Virus record (IMG/VR): IMGVR_UViG_3300042937_000333
Coordinates: 1-45,305 of that record
Reading direction: 5' to 3' (one strand)
Source: a virus
Length of the DNA: 45,305 bases
How positions within the stretch are numbered: position 1 is the stretch's first letter; every line of letters begins with the position of its first letter. A program made the translations under genes and the position numbers. This document shows, piece by piece, positions 1-8,526 of this stretch. The notes under the pieces are model-generated. The model had not been told where the DNA came from. It ran no database searches and saw only the letters and a program-made list of their open reading frames with translations.

Positions 1-135
1 CATCAAAGATATATATATTACTAAAACAAACGTAAATTTTAACATTTTTTAACAATTTGTCTTTTATATAAATATTTGAGAATGTTCCAGAACACAACAA
101 CATCTTTTTTCTTTATATAAAACAACCAACCATTA

Positions 136-142
136 TATTTAT
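136..142 (+). promoter_or_regulatory. Candidate phage late promoter (TATTTAT)
   Basis: The heptamer TATTTAT ends five bases before the ATG of the gp25-like gene. The same heptamer recurs before most structural gene groups in this window, which is why I list it. It resembles a -10-like late element in position only; no -35-like partner is evident. The rest of bases 1-147 is very AT-rich leader with no gene that I can see. Confidence 0.45.
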
Positions 143-147
143 TAAAT

Positions 148-606
148 ATGGCAAATGGTGTAACATATGGGATAAATTTTCCTTTTAGAGATTCTTTTAA
201 TGGACGTTATTTAGATTTATCTGACACTACGGATGAAGAAATTAGAACTGATTTGGTGCATTTATTATTATCCAGAAAAGGAACAAGATATTTTTTACCA
301 GACTTTGGTACGAGATTATATGAATATATTTTTGAACCATTAGACGGGCCAACGTTTGCTGATGTTGAGTCTGAAATTAGGGATTCTGTTGAAAAATACA
401 TACCTGGGATTCAGATTTTAAATATTGAAATTAAAGATGCTTCTGAGGGTGAAGAAAATAAAGGTACATTTATTAATTCACAAGGTGAACGAGAATATAC
501 GGTACAAGGTATTGGTGAAAAAGAACATACGGCAAGAATAAAAATAAATTATAGGGTAACAAATCAAGCGTTTGAAAGTACAGATTTTGTTATTATTAAT
601 ATTTAA
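148..606 (+). CDS. Baseplate wedge protein, T4 gp25-like
   Basis: This 152-residue protein matches the GPW/gp25 family of small baseplate wedge subunits of contractile tails, which help join the inner baseplate to the sheath. The diagnostic stretch is at about residues 25-75: a DEEIRTDLVHLLL segment, then SRKGTRYFLPDFGTRLYEYIFEP, where the G-x-R-x-x-x-P-x-F-G-x-x-L core is typical. T4 gp25 is 132 residues, so the length fits, with a slightly longer C-terminal half. The start is the first ATG after an AT-rich leader and a TATTTAT element. Only five bases separate its stop from the gp6-like gene, the same functional neighbourhood as in T4-like baseplate operons. Family assignment is from motif and context, without a search. 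Confidence 0.88.
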   Translation: MANGVTYGINFPFRDSFNGRYLDLSDTTDEEIRTDLVHLLLSRKGTRYFLPDFGTRLYEYIFEPLDGPTFADVESEIRDSVEKYIPGIQILNIEIKDASEGEENKGTFINSQGEREYTVQGIGEKEHTARIKINYRVTNQAFESTDFVIINI

Positions 607-611
607 TAATT

Positions 612-2450
612 ATGGCAGAGAAAAAGATTTCATATACGGCTAGGGATTTTCAAACGATTAGAACGGAATTAATAAATTTTACACGAACGTATTATCCAGA
701 TTTAATCCAGAACTTTAATGATGCTGGTGTTTTTTCTGTTTTAATGGATTTGAACGCGGCGGTAACCGACAATCTACAATTCCAAATAGATAGAAGTATT
801 CAAGAAACGGTATTACAATACGCACAACAAAAATCATCAATTTATAACATAGCAAGAACATACGGATTAAAAATCCCTGGTCAACGACCTTCTGTTGCGT
901 TAACTGATTTCTCAATTACGGTACCAGCGTTTGGTGATAAAGAAGATTTAAGATATTGTGGTATATTAAGACGAGGATCACAAGTATCTGGTGCTGGGCA
1001 ACCATTTGAAACTGTTTATGATATTGATTTTGCATCACCATTAAATGGTGAGGGTTCACCAAATAGACTTAAAATACCAAATTTTGATTCAAACGGTAAA
1101 ATTTTAAATTATACAATAACAAAAAGAGAGGTTGTTGTTAATGGGACAACAAAGGTATTTAAGAGAGTTATTACACCAAATGATGTAAAACCTTATTTTG
1201 AATTATTCTTACCAGAAAAAAATGTTTTGGGAATAACAAGTGTTTTATTAAAAGATGGTACACAATATACAACAATACCTGAACCACAAGAATTTCTTGG
1301 GTTGGATAACAGATGGTATGAAGTTAAAGCGTTGGCCGAAGATAGAGTGTTCATTGAGGACCCAACAAAGGTATCAGACCAACCTGGTGTTAAAGTAGGT
1401 AAATATATTACAACTAACACTAAATTCATTAGTGAATACACACCAGAAGGTTATCTAAAAATGACATTTGGTGGTGGTAATGTTTCGGCTGAAGAACAAT
1501 TAAGAGAATTTACAAGAACTGGTAATTCATTTGATTTGAATAAGTACTCAAACAACTTAGCACTAGGTGCTGCGTTAAAGTCAAACTCTACTTTATTTAT
1601 TCAGTATAGAATTGGTGGTGGACAATCAACAAACCTTGGATCAAATGTGATAACACAGATTGGTACGGTTTCGTTTTTTGTTAATGGACCATCAGAAACA
1701 ATTAATAAAAGTGTTATTAACACATTAAGATGTAATAACGTTACGGCGGCAATAGGAGGGGCGAACGCGCCAACAACTGAAGACGTAAGACAAATGGTTT
1801 CATTTAATTTTGCGGCACAAAATAGAGCGGTAACAATTAATGATTATGAATCAATAATAAAAACAATGCCGTCACAATTTGGTGCACCAGCAAAAGTTGC
1901 GATAACTGAAGAAAACAATAAGATAAAAGTTAAAATGTTATCTTATGATAGTAATGGTAATTTAACTGATACAATATCAAACACACTAAAAAGTAATTTA
2001 TCAAATTATTTATCAAACTATAGAATGATAAATGATTATATCTCAATTGAGAGTGCAAACCCAATTGATCTATCTGTTGACGTTGACGTTGTTTTGGATG
2101 CAACACAAAACCAAGGTGCTATCATATCAAAATTAATTAATATTGTAACAACATTCTTTAGTCCAACAAATAGACAATTAGGACAAAACGTTAACGTATC
2201 TGAATTAAGAAGAATTATCCAGAACGAAAATGGAATTGTGAGTATTTCGGATTTAAGGTTTTTTAATAAGGTTGGGGGTCAGTATTCTTCATATCAGACA
2301 TCACAAAGGTATTCCGATTTATCAACAAAACAAATTGAATTAATTAATGATACGATATTTGCGGAACCAACACAGACTTATCAAGTTAGGTTTCCGAATA
2401 AGGATATTAATGTTAGGGTAATAAACTTAAAAACTGTGAATTTTTCATAA
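612..2450 (+). CDS. Baseplate wedge protein, T4 gp6 / baseplate J-like
   Basis: At 612 residues this is close to T4 gp6 (660), the wedge subunit that forms the ring around the baseplate hub and belongs to the baseplate-J superfamily. The N-terminus carries the typical start of the family (SYTARDFQTIRTELINF, then a YYPDLIQNFNDAGVFSVLMD-like segment). The middle contains a conserved J-type segment near residue 400 (AAQNRAVTINDYESIIKTMP), followed by the C-terminal alpha/beta region with LRRIIQNENGI. It directly follows the gp25-like gene, as expected for a wedge operon. It ends one base before a TATTTAT element that precedes the next gene. I am confident of the family, less so of one-to-one equivalence with gp6. 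Confidence 0.86.
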   Translation: MAEKKISYTARDFQTIRTELINFTRTYYPDLIQNFNDAGVFSVLMDLNAAVTDNLQFQIDRSIQETVLQYAQQKSSIYNIARTYGLKIPGQRPSVALTDFSITVPAFGDKEDLRYCGILRRGSQVSGAGQPFETVYDIDFASPLNGEGSPNRLKIPNFDSNGKILNYTITKREVVVNGTTKVFKRVITPNDVKPYFELFLPEKNVLGITSVLLKDGTQYTTIPEPQEFLGLDNRWYEVKALAEDRVFIEDPTKVSDQPGVKVGKYITTNTKFISEYTPEGYLKMTFGGGNVSAEEQLREFTRTGNSFDLNKYSNNLALGAALKSNSTLFIQYRIGGGQSTNLGSNVITQIGTVSFFVNGPSETINKSVINTLRCNNVTAAIGGANAPTTEDVRQMVSFNFAAQNRAVTINDYESIIKTMPSQFGAPAKVAITEENNKIKVKMLSYDSNGNLTDTISNTLKSNLSNYLSNYRMINDYISIESANPIDLSVDVDVVLDATQNQGAIISKLINIVTTFFSPTNRQLGQNVNVSELRRIIQNENGIVSISDLRFFNKVGGQYSSYQTSQRYSDLSTKQIELINDTIFAEPTQTYQVRFPNKDINVRVINLKTVNFS

Positions 2451-2457
2451 TATTTAT
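2451..2457 (+). promoter_or_regulatory. Candidate phage late promoter (TATTTAT)
   Basis: TATTTAT lies in the 11-base gap between the gp6-like gene and the next ATG, four bases upstream of that ATG. If transcription starts about six bases downstream, the mRNA would be essentially leaderless. Confidence 0.45.
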
Positions 2458-2461
2458 TGAT

Positions 2462-2980
2462 ATGAAAATAATTATAACCGAAAATCAATACAAGTTAATT
2501 AAAGAAAACATTTCTTTAAAAGAAAAATTAAAGGACTTAATCAAAAAGGTTGGTTTTGAATCAATGGTAAGAGTTGTTGGATCCTTGGATAAAACGTTTG
2601 AAATCTTTGATGTCAAAGAACCGATGGATTTCTTAAATTTATTTAATGATTTGGAATCGGTTCAGAGTGAAGAACGTGAAGATTGGACGTTATATCGTTA
2701 TAAAAAAGGACATAATTTTATAGTTTACAATAGAAAAAATGATTATGTTCATATCAATTATGATGAAATTTGGTCAGTTTTAGAAGACAATTTTGGACTT
2801 AACTACTCTGAAACACAGAAACTTACAAAGAGATGGTTGGATGAGGTCTACAATTTAAGGGGAGTCACACCTTATATTTTTGACTTAACATCAACAGGGT
2901 TAAGGTTGGATGAGGTCTACAATTTAAGGGGAGTCACACCTCGCGAAAATATATCGTTCGATATGTCTCGGATTGGATGA
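2462..2980 (+). CDS. Hypothetical protein, C-terminus runs into a repeat array
   Basis: A 172-residue reading frame of unknown function begins MKIIITENQYKLIKEN, a start style I associate with small accessory proteins of related phages. Residues 1-125 look like an ordinary soluble protein (Lys/Glu-rich helix, then mixed alpha/beta). From about residue 126 it runs into the 36-nt repeats at 2836-3007: the peptide LDEVYNLRGVTP appears twice, 23 residues apart, because the first repeat period (69 bases) is divisible by three. The second period is 67 bases, so the third copy is out of frame, and the stop codon (2978-2980) lies inside that copy. The ancestral C-terminus may end near the first copy, with the rest added by duplication or array growth. 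It is inserted between baseplate genes. Confidence 0.6.
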   Translation: MKIIITENQYKLIKENISLKEKLKDLIKKVGFESMVRVVGSLDKTFEIFDVKEPMDFLNLFNDLESVQSEEREDWTLYRYKKGHNFIVYNRKNDYVHINYDEIWSVLEDNFGLNYSETQKLTKRWLDEVYNLRGVTPYIFDLTSTGLRLDEVYNLRGVTPRENISFDMSRIG

Positions 2981-3007
2981 GGTCTACAATTTAAGGGGAG
3001 TCACCGT
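2836..3007 (+). CRISPR. Three-unit 36-nt repeat array, CRISPR-like (type VI-B-like repeat)
   Basis: Copies lie at 2836-2871, 2905-2940 and 2972-3007. The first two are identical over 36 bases, starting GTTGGATGAGG and ending GGGGAGTCACACC. The third differs at its first base and last three bases, like a degenerate terminal repeat. The intervening sequences are 33 and 31 bases and unrelated to each other. From memory, the repeat lines up without gaps with the 36-nt type VI-B direct repeats of Bergeyella zoohelcum and Flavobacterium columnare at about 23 of 36 positions, including the GTTGG start, TCT at 12-14, the G-run near 24-26 and TCACA near the end. No cas gene is visible. The alternative is a tandem duplication of a coding segment, since copies 1 and 2 lie inside a reading frame. 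Confidence 0.45.
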
Positions 3008-3018
3008 CTATTGTAATA

Positions 3019-3047
3019 TTTCCACAAAAAAGACATTTTTGTGGAAA
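3019..3047. other. Perfect 12-bp inverted repeat (hairpin)
   Basis: TTTCCACAAAAA and its exact complement TTTTTGTGGAAA flank a five-base loop (AGACA). It sits 12 bases after the last repeat unit and before the giant baseplate-region gene. There is no T-run after it on the plus strand, so a classic Rho-independent terminator is not supported; it may be an RNA-processing or end-protecting hairpin. The remaining bases up to 3105 show no gene. Confidence 0.6.
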
Positions 3048-3105
3048 AAACACAAACTTTTACTTTTTCACAAATAAGATTATTCTTTGAAAATAGGAAA
3101 TAAAC

Positions 3106-3112
3106 TATTTAT
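3106..3112 (+). promoter_or_regulatory. Candidate phage late promoter (TATTTAT)
   Basis: TATTTAT lies 17 bases before the ATG at 3130. Between them is AGAAGGA, one of the few Shine-Dalgarno-like sequences in the window, which supports ATG 3130 as the start of the giant gene. Confidence 0.5.
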
Positions 3113-3129
3113 CAAAAAAGAAGGAATTA

Positions 3130-6100
3130 ATGCCCAAGTCATATAGAATAAGAACCGAGATTGGTCAAGACAAGTACGTAAATGTCAAATTAGAACAAGA
3201 TTTTGAACAATTAGAAATATTATCACTTAAAATAAACGAATCTGATATATACACTAGAGTTTGTTCGGATTATGGTGTTATTGTTGGTCGTGTTTTGGTT
3301 AATGGTGGGTTTGGAGTACCAAACGCAAAAGTATCGGTTTTTATACCGTTATCAGATGAGGATGAGTTAAACCCATTGATTTCTGAATTATACCCATATA
3401 AAAATTTAACTGATTTAAATGAAGATGGTTATAGATATAATTTATTACCAAAAGACCCCTCTTATACAACACACGCAGCAACTGGAACGTTTCCAACAAG
3501 GGATGAGGTTTTGTTAGAACAATCGTACATTGAGGTGTATGACAAATATTATAAATTTACGGTTAAAACAAATGAAAGTGGTGACTATATGATATTTGGT
3601 GTACCAACAGGAACACAAACAATTGTAATGGATGTTGACTTATCCGATATCGGATGCTTTTCATTAACACCACAAGATTTAATTGACTCTGGTGTTGCCA
3701 ACCCATCACAAGTTAACGGAAACACATTTAAAACCTCAACAAATTTAAACGAGTTACCACAAATTAAAACTTTAAATACGATTACTGAAATCGCACCATT
3801 TTGGGGTGATGCTGATATTTGTCAATTTGGTATAAATCGTCTTGATTTTGACTTAACCGCCGAGGCAAATATCAAAATTGAACCAACCGCTATTTTTATG
3901 GGATCAATAATAACAACAGCGGATGATGATGCTTTAAAAACAAATTGTAAACCAAAAAACAATACTGGTAATTTATGTGAATTAATATCTGGACCAGGTC
4001 AAATATTATCAATTAGACAAACAATATTTCCTGATAGTCAAAATTTACCGGTTTTAGAAGAGTATAAATTTGAACAAAATGGTAAAGTAATTGATGGTGA
4101 CGGATCGTTTTTAACTAAAGTACCAATGAACTTGGATTATATTATTACAAATGAATTTGGTCAACAAGTTTTATCAAACGACCCAACAAAGGGTATACCA
4201 ACAAAAGGAAAATATAGATTCAAGTTTAAATTTGAAAATGAACAAGGATTACAAAATGAGTTTTTACGAGCAAATTTTCTTGTCCCAAATATAAAAGAAC
4301 ACGGATGGACATCATCATCTAACGACCCATTTGACCCAACTACAGCGGTACCTTTAATAATTACGTTACCAGTTGGTACATTAACTGGAACGACAACAAT
4401 AACACAAATAGGGGGGTTGTTATTTGAAAATACTATAAATTCATCTAATTTTTCCGTTGTTATAAATGGTCAACCATATTTTGGTGACACTGGTGTAATA
4501 CCAGTAATTGCTGGTGACATAGTTCAGATAATCTCAAATCCAATTGATGATACACAATTACAAGATGTTAATTTTAAATTTTTACCTCAAGATTATTTTG
4601 ATGTATTAAGATCTTATTCATTTAGTTTAGATTGGGATGATTATGCCGATACACAATCAGCAATTGATTGTGAAGACACTTTTTATGAGTTTCACTATAA
4701 TAAAGTATATACGACATCGATGTTTCTTGACCGATACAAAAATGGTTTAGGTAGGGCAAAACACCTTGGAATTAAAGAAATTGATAATAGAACCTGTAAG
4801 ACAACTGTAAATACATTCCCTGTTAATGATGCAATAAGAAACTTTGATTTCCTATTCTTTGTTTTTAATATTCTTATCAATATTTTAACAATTCCAATTA
4901 TTGTATTACTTTTTGTTGCTCATCTTATATTATTTATTTGGCCAATTTTAAAATATCTTTTAATAGCCCTTGGAATTTATTTTGCATTTGATGCCGTAAG
5001 AGATATGCTCGATTGGATAAACTCTGGTATTGAAAGTGGTGCGTTCTCTCCGTTAGGTGGTCCAGTTGTTAATATTGGTTTATACTTTAGAATTGCAGCA
5101 CAAGCTGCTTCATTTGTTTTTAGATTTGCTTTCTCAATTGCTTTTGCTATTTTTGCCGCAGTTTATTTAATTAGGATTAAAAACTTCCCAAGAATTGGAT
5201 TACCAATGGTTTCATATCCTGATTGTAATACCTGTGATTGTGAATGTGGTAATGCGGAAATTGATGATGATATAACAACACAATCTGTACAACAATCAAT
5301 TGACGAACAACAAAATGCCGACCCAAATTCTGGTAATAATAGCGTTGTGTCACAAGCAAATTCATTTTTAGCACCAATAAATATTTCACAATCATATGAA
5401 GTTGTTCACCCAAACTATAAAAATCCAGACTTTGTAGATATTGACGCAAATAACGGCGGACCATTTGGACCAAATGCTGGTAACTCAGGTTATCCTGGGT
5501 ATCCTGCGTGTGGTGTAAAAAGTTTATTAACAGCGGCTGTTGATCAAGATATTGACGCACAAGTTGTGGGTAGAGCGTTAATTGATATTAAAAGAATTTT
5601 TTCTGGATATGATATTGTTAATTCGTCTGGATCTTTAGGTGTTGATGTTATTTTTAATAATGAAGGTTATTTGAGAAAAGCACCCCAACCCTTTATTTTT
5701 GCTGCGGAAGATAGTAGTGGCTCTGATGTTAGAAGTTATGCGATACCGACAAAAGAATCTTATCCTCAAAAATTAAATGAATTTAATACTCGTGATAAGT
5801 ATTTTTCTGATTACAATAGAATAAAAACAACAGTGAATCCTTCTTCTGGAAATACATATTATGAAGATCAGGTTATTGTTGTTTTAGCAAATCCAGGGAC
5901 AAAAGAGATTTTGGGGGTTGGAAACCTCTTTAGTTTCCAAGATCAAAGTTTGTCAAACTGTCAAGTAAACCTAACTGGATCAACTCTAAATATTTTTGGA
6001 AATAATGCAATTACGGGTACAACAATAATTGGGGATACTTCTGTGAATATTTCATATGCGACATCACCAACAACTAATTCACCCCAGTTTCCTGTTTTGA

Positions 6101-8526
6101 TTACCCAACAATCTGAAGATAACACTTCTTTTTTACAATACCCAACTGATATTGAGTACTTTCAAATGATTACTGGATATACCGTAAGTGATTTTAACTC
6201 TCTTGCAAATTTTTCAACAACAGGATACTTCCCAAAAACATTTCTAAGTCACGAAATTGAGTTCCAATATTGTTGTAATGGTACATATACTACTTTTAAT
6301 TTAGGTAAAGCTATTGACTCACTAACAAATAACGTTAATTATGAAGTTTTAATTTTTGTTAGGGGGGTTGACCCAAATACATCAAAACAGACAATTAGGT
6401 ATGATATCTCCAAAATACTTGGAAATACGTCTTATGGATCACATATCGTTGAAGGAACATATTATATGAATATACCAATCCAAGGTGTCGGTCAAACACC
6501 AAAAGGACACAACACGTCAACAAATAATGAACCTCAGTTATATTTTAATTCTTTTACATTTAGTATTGGGAATGATTACACAGGATTTACATCTGATCTA
6601 CCATATTATTATTTATCTACGGATGATGTTATTTCAGATACATATAAACCATACTCAACTTGGTTACAAATAAATAACCCATTAGTTAGATCAAACCAAT
6701 ATACAAACGCAAATTCACAATATACACTTCCAAAAAATAATCAAAAATATTATGGTGGTGGAACATTTATAGCGTCAGATGAAGCGTCTTTTCCATCTTG
6801 TGGTGGTCCAGGTAATGATTGGAATAGTTTAACACCTTCTGGTTCTGGTGACGAAGCAAAATTGGAAATTGGTTTTCCGCCATCAAGATTATTTATGGTT
6901 TATTCTCCGGCGTATATTAGACAGTCTTTGGGTGGTGTTAACTTCTCAAATAAAACAAAAATTGTAATGAGAAGTGATAGGTTACCCTTATCAACAAAAA
7001 GAGAAGATGGTTTAGATAGTGATACGTCATACGCATTACATCAAAATAATAACTTTACATACTACACCGCTGACGGACAAACATCAGTACCATCAAATGG
7101 GATTGCATCAGATTTACCTTCTGGTGAAGCTGCAGATTCAAGTGTTGCGTCACTTATAACAACATTATCTTGTGATGGTATGGAACCTCTTGATTGTTAT
7201 TCAGGAACAGGAAATAACGTTGGTGTTTTAGCACCAGGTACTTGTGAAATACCAAATAATAGAGTTGTTAGGGGTTGTTATTGTCTTTTAAATAAAAAAT
7301 ACTTATCTCAAGTTGATGAAGATGTTAAATTGTTTTTGGAGTGGAAAACAAGATTTACAATAACATTTGCGGCTTGTAGGGGTGTGTTTGCACAGACATT
7401 TCAAAATAACTGGATAAATGGTACTTTATATATGTTTAACTTCAATAAAACGGCAACATATACACTGACAGACCCAACAACACCAACATATAATTATTGT
7501 TCTGATGTTATTGTTTTTAACGACATAAATAATAGTTTCTTTTACAGGAGTTCACCTTGGAGAGACTCTACACAACAATTTATTGGTAAAGACGCACCTA
7601 CATTTAGTTCTATTATAAATTTACCACCATCTATTTTAAATACCTATCCTGGACTTGGTTATAATAAAAAACAAATACAATTCCCAACAACTATAGTCGA
7701 TATGGGGCCAAGAGAAAAATTCATTTCTGAGATATGTAATAATAATAATTTTAATAGTTATTATGTTGATAACATAAAATCAACATCATATCAGGATTTA
7801 TCTGATGTGATACAAGTTGGTTTTTTGTCTAGATTATTAAACGATAATGTTAGACAATCCATAATCCCCATTGCAAACCCAAGTGGTGGGAACACTGAAG
7901 GAAAGGGAATAATTCAATTCTTTAATAGTAAAAGACAAGGTGACAGAATTGATGGTGATTTCGCTCAAATGTTCTCAATTAGTTCAGAATGGAAAATCTT
8001 ACCTTTTATTGTTGAAAATTACCCAAATCCAGATTCTATATTTTTTGGAAATGACACACAATCAGATCAAAGACCGGTCTTTGGTGTTTTTTATGAGGTT
8101 TCACAAATTAACGATTCTTACAGAAAAAACTTAACACCTGGACTTGAAACCTTAAACTACTCACCACTATTACAATATTACTACGGATACCCAAAAACAC
8201 AAGAAGTACCATTCTATAAATGGACAATTGAATCACAATCTGGTAATATTTTTGGTAATGAAAATAATAATTGGGACACAACCGGACCTTTCTATAAGAG
8301 AGGGTATCAAGATTTAGATTTTACAAATAATAACGAGTACTACCAAACATCTACAACACAATTAGGATATTTAACAAATTTTGATCTAAATGGAGATCCT
8401 CAACCATTACAAAATAATTCTGGTAGTTACGTTGTTGGTGCACCATTTCATTTTTATTTTGGTTTAAATAATGGTAAAACTGCAATTGATAAATTTGTTA
8501 AATTATATGTAAACACTGAGGAATAA
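3130..8526 (+). CDS. Giant baseplate-region structural protein with hydrophobic segments
   Basis: This 1798-residue protein is the largest in the window and sits where T4 has the gp7/gp8 wedge genes, downstream of the gp6-like gene; I infer a baseplate or tail role from that. Residues about 50-175 look like a carboxypeptidase-regulatory/transthyretin-like beta domain (YGVIVGRVLVNGGFGVPNAKV, later NESGDYMIFGVPTGTQTI). Residues about 573-622 and 656-683 are strongly hydrophobic and read as two or three transmembrane-type helices, with a short amphipathic stretch between. A Cys cluster (CNTCDCECG) follows near residue 699 and could bind metal. The last 1000 residues are Asn/Tyr/Ser-rich, as in beta-rich fibre-type proteins. 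Membrane segments in a virion protein may point to membrane penetration during infection. It ends in a TAATG overlap with the next gene. Confidence 0.7.
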   Translation: MPKSYRIRTEIGQDKYVNVKLEQDFEQLEILSLKINESDIYTRVCSDYGVIVGRVLVNGGFGVPNAKVSVFIPLSDEDELNPLISELYPYKNLTDLNEDGYRYNLLPKDPSYTTHAATGTFPTRDEVLLEQSYIEVYDKYYKFTVKTNESGDYMIFGVPTGTQTIVMDVDLSDIGCFSLTPQDLIDSGVANPSQVNGNTFKTSTNLNELPQIKTLNTITEIAPFWGDADICQFGINRLDFDLTAEANIKIEPTAIFMGSIITTADDDALKTNCKPKNNTGNLCELISGPGQILSIRQTIFPDSQNLPVLEEYKFEQNGKVIDGDGSFLTKVPMNLDYIITNEFGQQVLSNDPTKGIPTKGKYRFKFKFENEQGLQNEFLRANFLVPNIKEHGWTSSSNDPFDPTTAVPLIITLPVGTLTGTTTITQIGGLLFENTINSSNFSVVINGQPYFGDTGVIPVIAGDIVQIISNPIDDTQLQDVNFKFLPQDYFDVLRSYSFSLDWDDYADTQSAIDCEDTFYEFHYNKVYTTSMFLDRYKNGLGRAKHLGIKEIDNRTCKTTVNTFPVNDAIRNFDFLFFVFNILINILTIPIIVLLFVAHLILFIWPILKYLLIALGIYFAFDAVRDMLDWINSGIESGAFSPLGGPVVNIGLYFRIAAQAASFVFRFAFSIAFAIFAAVYLIRIKNFPRIGLPMVSYPDCNTCDCECGNAEIDDDITTQSVQQSIDEQQNADPNSGNNSVVSQANSFLAPINISQSYEVVHPNYKNPDFVDIDANNGGPFGPNAGNSGYPGYPACGVKSLLTAAVDQDIDAQVVGRALIDIKRIFSGYDIVNSSGSLGVDVIFNNEGYLRKAPQPFIFAAEDSSGSDVRSYAIPTKESYPQKLNEFNTRDKYFSDYNRIKTTVNPSSGNTYYEDQVIVVLANPGTKEILGVGNLFSFQDQSLSNCQVNLTGSTLNIFGNNAITGTTIIGDTSVNISYATSPTTNSPQFPVLITQQSEDNTSFLQYPTDIEYFQMITGYTVSDFNSLANFSTTGYFPKTFLSHEIEFQYCCNGTYTTFNLGKAIDSLTNNVNYEVLIFVRGVDPNTSKQTIRYDISKILGNTSYGSHIVEGTYYMNIPIQGVGQTPKGHNTSTNNEPQLYFNSFTFSIGNDYTGFTSDLPYYYLSTDDVISDTYKPYSTWLQINNPLVRSNQYTNANSQYTLPKNNQKYYGGGTFIASDEASFPSCGGPGNDWNSLTPSGSGDEAKLEIGFPPSRLFMVYSPAYIRQSLGGVNFSNKTKIVMRSDRLPLSTKREDGLDSDTSYALHQNNNFTYYTADGQTSVPSNGIASDLPSGEAADSSVASLITTLSCDGMEPLDCYSGTGNNVGVLAPGTCEIPNNRVVRGCYCLLNKKYLSQVDEDVKLFLEWKTRFTITFAACRGVFAQTFQNNWINGTLYMFNFNKTATYTLTDPTTPTYNYCSDVIVFNDINNSFFYRSSPWRDSTQQFIGKDAPTFSSIINLPPSILNTYPGLGYNKKQIQFPTTIVDMGPREKFISEICNNNNFNSYYVDNIKSTSYQDLSDVIQVGFLSRLLNDNVRQSIIPIANPSGGNTEGKGIIQFFNSKRQGDRIDGDFAQMFSISSEWKILPFIVENYPNPDSIFFGNDTQSDQRPVFGVFYEVSQINDSYRKNLTPGLETLNYSPLLQYYYGYPKTQEVPFYKWTIESQSGNIFGNENNNWDTTGPFYKRGYQDLDFTNNNEYYQTSTTQLGYLTNFDLNGDPQPLQNNSGSYVVGAPFHFYFGLNNGKTAIDKFVKLYVNTEE

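Noticed and set aside
2836-3007. Complete CRISPR-Cas system
   Set aside because: No cas1/cas2, Cas13 or other effector is encoded in the window; only the repeats are present.
5177-5560. Minus-strand frame of 127 codons inside the giant baseplate-region gene
   Set aside because: It lies wholly inside a clear plus-strand gene and its composition is that of a reverse shadow.
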